Shown here piece by piece: positions 61,307-64,000 of a DNA stretch of 64,000 nucleotides. Origin of the DNA: an uncultured Draconibacterium sp. (GTDB taxonomy: Bacteria > Bacteroidota > Bacteroidia > Bacteroidales > Prolixibacteraceae). The notes beneath the pieces are model-generated. The model was given only the letters and a program-made list of their open reading frames with translations, was not told the DNA's origin and did no database searches. The position numbers and the translations under genes were made by a program. Each line of letters opens with the position of its first letter. Positions within the stretch are counted from its first letter, which is position 1. The stretch lies in NCBI RefSeq assembly GCF_913060805.1, contig NZ_CAJXTC010000026.1, forward strand, positions 1 through 64,000. The letters are read 5' to 3'.

Positions 61307-62158
61307 ATGCAAGCACTATCATTTAACGATTTAAAAGACAAAGTATGCGTAATTACAGGTGGTGCGGGAGTTTTGGGCACCGCCATGGTAAAAGCTATCG
61401 CATCGGTTGGAACCAAAATCGCCATCGCTGACATTAATAAAGAAGTGGCCGATAAAGTTGCGGCAGAGATTGCGGCAGAATCGGGTGCTGAAGTAATTGG
61501 TGTTGCAGCCAATGTGCTCGATAAAGAATCGCTTGAATTTGCCAAAGCCGAGATCAACAAACGACTCGGGTCAATTGATATTTTGATCAATGGCGCCGGC
61601 GGAAACAGTCCACAGGCAACAACAAAAGTGGAAACCATGACCGAAGACAACATGGACAATCTTGAGGATACTTTCTATGGTTTGCAAATGGAAGGTTTCG
61701 ATAAGGTTTTTGCCCTGAATTTTAAAGGGACTTTGTTGCCTACAATGGTTTTTACACGCGATATGCTAACGAATAAAAAAGGCGTTGTGCTTAATGTTTC
61801 GTCAATGAATTCTTACAAACCATTGACGAAAATTCCGGCGTATTCGGCAGCTAAAGCTTCGATAAATAATTTCACGGAATGGTTATCTGTTCATCTTGCC
61901 AAAGTTGGTATCCGGGTAAATGCAATTGCTCCGGGATTCTTCATCACGCACCAAAACCGTTTTTTGGTGATGGATGAAAAAACAGGCAACTACTCCCCTC
62001 GCGGACAAAAGATTGTTGACAATACACCGATGGGAAAATTTGGAGAACCTGAAGATCTGCAGGGCGCAACGCTTTTCCTTATTTCTGACGTTTCGAATTT
62101 TATAACCGGAATTGTCATTCCTGTTGACGGCGGATACAGTGCCTTTGGCGGCGTTTAA
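61307..62158 (+). CDS. SDR oxidoreductase, D-mannonate/fructuronate-type
   Basis: A 283-residue NAD(P)-dependent short-chain dehydrogenase. Motifs: GGAGVLG for nucleotide binding, NGAGG, SSMNSYKPLTKIPAYSAAKAS with catalytic Ser, Tyr and Lys (YSAAK), and APGFFITHQNRFLVMDEKTG. The family includes the SDR-type fructuronate reductases/D-mannonate oxidoreductases that stand in for UxuB in Bacillus and Bacteroidota. It is 5 bases after the LacI gene and before a KDG kinase, so it probably converts fructuronate and mannonate, a step in hexuronate catabolism. No uxuA is in the window. Confidence 0.9.
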   Translation: MQALSFNDLKDKVCVITGGAGVLGTAMVKAIASVGTKIAIADINKEVADKVAAEIAAESGAEVIGVAANVLDKESLEFAKAEINKRLGSIDILINGAGGNSPQATTKVETMTEDNMDNLEDTFYGLQMEGFDKVFALNFKGTLLPTMVFTRDMLTNKKGVVLNVSSMNSYKPLTKIPAYSAAKASINNFTEWLSVHLAKVGIRVNAIAPGFFITHQNRFLVMDEKTGNYSPRGQKIVDNTPMGKFGEPEDLQGATLFLISDVSNFITGIVIPVDGGYSAFGGV

Positions 62159-62242
62159 CAAGTTAATCGTCAGGTAAGGTTTACAACAAGAAACCAATTC
62201 TCAACCAATACAACTTATTGTAGCATAGAAAAATCAATAGAT

Positions 62243-63316
62243 ATGAAACTGAAACAAAATTGTAAATATGCCATGCTGGTTCCAACAAGTATGGGAACTC
62301 GCATTACTCCTGAAAACGGGCAACCGGTGCACTCGAGCGATAAATTTACACTTTACGCTACCAGTGCCGAGACCAATGTTGCAAGTATCGCATCGTACCT
62401 CGGTTTGCCGGTAAAGGTTTTAACAACATTTGTAAAAGACAGTCCGATAGCCAAATTTATACAGAGCAATTTAAAAGCTCGCCACATGGATTATGAAGGT
62501 CCGGAAGTTGAGCAAGGAAATCCTTGGGGATACCGCCACCAGATAAATATTGCCGACAGTGGCTATGGCAGCCGCGGGCCACGCGTGTTTAACGATCGTG
62601 CAGGTGAAGTTGGCCGTACATTAAATGTAAAAGACTTCGATCTGGAGCGGATTTTTGGCGAAGAAGGTGTGCAAATCGTACACTTGTCAGGATTGATCGG
62701 TGCTTTGTCACCTGAAACCACCCAGTTTTGTCTGGAAGTTGCAAGAGCTGCAAAAAAACACGGTACCAAGATTTCATTTGACCTGAATCACCGGGCTTCA
62801 TTTTGGAAAGGCAGAGAAGAACAACTTCGGAAAGACTTTACTGAGATTGCATCGGTTTCGGATATTCTTATTGGTAACGAGGAAGACTTCCAGCTGTGTT
62901 TTGGAATTGAGGGACCACCTGCGGGAGGCGAAGGATTGAATGCCAAAATCGACGGTTTCAAAGGACTAATCACTCGCGTAAAAGAAACTTTTCCTAACGC
63001 TTCAGTTTTTGCAACCACCTTGCGCGAAGTTATTAGCGTAAACGAACACCTTTGGGGAGCTATTATGTTGGAAGGTGATAACTGGCATGTGGTTGAACCA
63101 CGAACCATTCGCGTACTCGACCGCATTGGCGGTGGCGATGGATTTGTTGGCGGAATGTTATACGGAATTTTAAAAGACTGGGAACCTGAAAAATGGCCAC
63201 AGTTTGGCTGGGCAACCGGAGCTTTGGCTACAACCTTTTTAACCGACTACGCTCAACCTGCCGACGAAGAACAGGTTTGGAGTGTTTGGGGCGGTAATGC
63301 ACGCGTTAAACGCTAA
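62243..63316 (+). CDS. kdgK: PfkB-family sugar kinase, 2-keto-3-deoxygluconate kinase type
   Basis: A 357-residue cytoplasmic ribokinase-family kinase. The start of the conserved core is ETNVASIASYLGLPVKVLTTFVKDSPIAKFI, and the ATP-binding and catalytic motif is VLDRIGGGDGFVGGMLYGIL with the catalytic Asp. The central ISFDLNHRASFWKGREEQ and ILIGNEEDFQLCFGIEG match KdgK-like members. It would phosphorylate 2-keto-3-deoxygluconate for cleavage to pyruvate and glyceraldehyde-3-phosphate. It lies in the same operon as the mannonate-type SDR. PfkB families are close in sequence, so KDG rather than another acid sugar is mainly by context. Confidence 0.85.
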   Translation: MKLKQNCKYAMLVPTSMGTRITPENGQPVHSSDKFTLYATSAETNVASIASYLGLPVKVLTTFVKDSPIAKFIQSNLKARHMDYEGPEVEQGNPWGYRHQINIADSGYGSRGPRVFNDRAGEVGRTLNVKDFDLERIFGEEGVQIVHLSGLIGALSPETTQFCLEVARAAKKHGTKISFDLNHRASFWKGREEQLRKDFTEIASVSDILIGNEEDFQLCFGIEGPPAGGEGLNAKIDGFKGLITRVKETFPNASVFATTLREVISVNEHLWGAIMLEGDNWHVVEPRTIRVLDRIGGGDGFVGGMLYGILKDWEPEKWPQFGWATGALATTFLTDYAQPADEEQVWSVWGGNARVKR

Positions 63317-63340
63317 ACATTAAATTTAAAACAGATCAAA

Positions 63341-64000
63341 ATGATATATTTCGAAAAAGGATCTACCGAAACTGCACTCAATGCTGAAGATCTGAGAAAT
63401 GGTCTTTTCGCTGCCTTCGAAAAAATGGGAGCCAAACAAAAGGTATTGGCTATTCCGCCGGATTACACGCGTCTTCCCTCGCGTGCAGGTGAGCTTACCG
63501 AATTTACCTGGGAGTATTTTGGTAAAAGGTTAATCGATGTACTTCCTGCGCTGGGAACACATACGCCAATGACCATGGAGCAAATCAGTCACATGTTTGG
63601 CAAAATGCCAACCGAGCTGATTAGAGAACACGACTGGAGAAACGATGTAATTACACTGGGTACTGTTCCTGCTGAATTTGTCAAAGAAGTTTCGGAGGGT
63701 GCTGTTGATTATTCGTGGCCGGCACAGGTGAATAAAATTTTGGTAGAAGGCAATTTCGATCTGATTTTATCGATTGGCCAGGTTGTTCCGCACGAAGTGG
63801 TTGGAATGGCCAATTACAATAAAAATATATTTGTGGGAACCGGTGGTGCCGAGGGCATTAACAAAAGCCATTACATTGGTGCAGCATACGGAATGGAGCG
63901 AATGATGGGACGCGCCGACACTCCTGTTCGCAAGGTTTTTAATTATGCCTCTGAGAACTTTTCAAATCACCTACCTATCGTTTATGTGCAAACGGTTGTT
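63341..64000 (+). CDS. LarA-like nickel-dependent racemase/epimerase (partial, C-terminus outside window)
   Basis: The frame from an ATG at 63341 is open for all 220 codons to the window end. The protein starts MIYFEKGSTETALNAED and has the lactate-racemase-family signatures IPPDYTRLPSRAGELT and PALGTHTPMTMEQIS (with the family His) and the glycine-rich GTGGAEGINKSHYIGAAYGMERMMGR. LarA proteins use a nickel-pincer cofactor to invert a hydroxyl carbon of alpha-hydroxy acids; some relatives interconvert D-gluconate and D-mannonate. Being 24 bases after kdgK, a gluconate/mannonate 2-epimerase role is attractive but inferred. Confidence 0.88.
   Translation, partial: MIYFEKGSTETALNAEDLRNGLFAAFEKMGAKQKVLAIPPDYTRLPSRAGELTEFTWEYFGKRLIDVLPALGTHTPMTMEQISHMFGKMPTELIREHDWRNDVITLGTVPAEFVKEVSEGAVDYSWPAQVNKILVEGNFDLILSIGQVVPHEVVGMANYNKNIFVGTGGAEGINKSHYIGAAYGMERMMGRADTPVRKVFNYASENFSNHLPIVYVQTVV

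Noticed and set aside
1-64000. tRNA, rRNA, prophage or insertion-sequence genes
   Set aside because: Intergenic regions were read for tRNA-like T-loops and for transposase or integrase motifs; none was found.

Overview
The window looks like a chromosomal segment of a low-GC marine or anaerobic member of the Bacteroidota, most likely Bacteroidales/Marinilabiliales (Prolixibacteraceae-like). The reasons are SusC/SusD proteins, an ECF sigma/FecR pair, TAnnTTTG-type -7 boxes, weak ribosome binding sites, AT-rich intergenic DNA and a Na+-pumping methylmalonyl-CoA decarboxylase. The lineage is inferred from gene content only. I saw no tRNA, rRNA, CRISPR array, prophage or transposase.

Layout. 1-4.7 kb: the start of rpmB (cut by the window edge), a secreted TPR protein, a small TPR protein coupled to a RelA/SpoT homologue whose hydrolase site is degenerate, and ferritin. 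4.8-15.6 kb: a curli-like (csg) amyloid secretion locus, all on the minus strand. It has two units, each made of a REC-like/PAS/LuxR regulator followed by large curlin-repeat genes. Between them lies csgB-like/csgE/csgF/csgG plus a lipoprotein gene. Both regulators have lost the receiver phosphorylation site, as in enterobacterial CsgD. 16-22 kb: CoA-transferase, then methylmalonyl-CoA epimerase and the decarboxylase operon (mmdA, gamma, biotin carrier, beta), i.e. the succinate-to-propionate route with sodium export; the beta subunit carries an extra extracytoplasmic N-terminal domain. 22-33 kb: mixed housekeeping and accessory genes (YbaK, SnoaL-like, SDR, acyltransferase, a small TonB receptor with a TPR partner, rimO, DUF2975/XRE pair, secreted creatininase-like protein).

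33-40 kb: an operon of two GT4 glycosyltransferases, a HAD phosphatase, a GT81-like glucosyl-3-phosphoglycerate synthase candidate and a GH13_18 phosphorylase, best read as synthesis and recycling of a glycerate-linked sugar such as glucosylglycerate. 40-49 kb: M28 peptidase, an unknown protein, and a 1978-residue secreted TPR-like protein containing seven in-register 399-bp tandem repeats. 49-59 kb: NhaC antiporter, then a nutrient-uptake locus read right to left (ECF sigma, FecR, SusC with STN domain, SusD, Tat-exported Gfo/Idh/MocA oxidoreductase). 59-64 kb: a lipoyl-less E2-like acyltransferase, then a LacI-type regulator with no normal start codon and a strong palindromic operator, followed by SDR mannonate/fructuronate-type oxidoreductase, KDG kinase and a LarA-like racemase/epimerase cut by the window end. 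This last group looks like aldonate/hexuronate catabolism.
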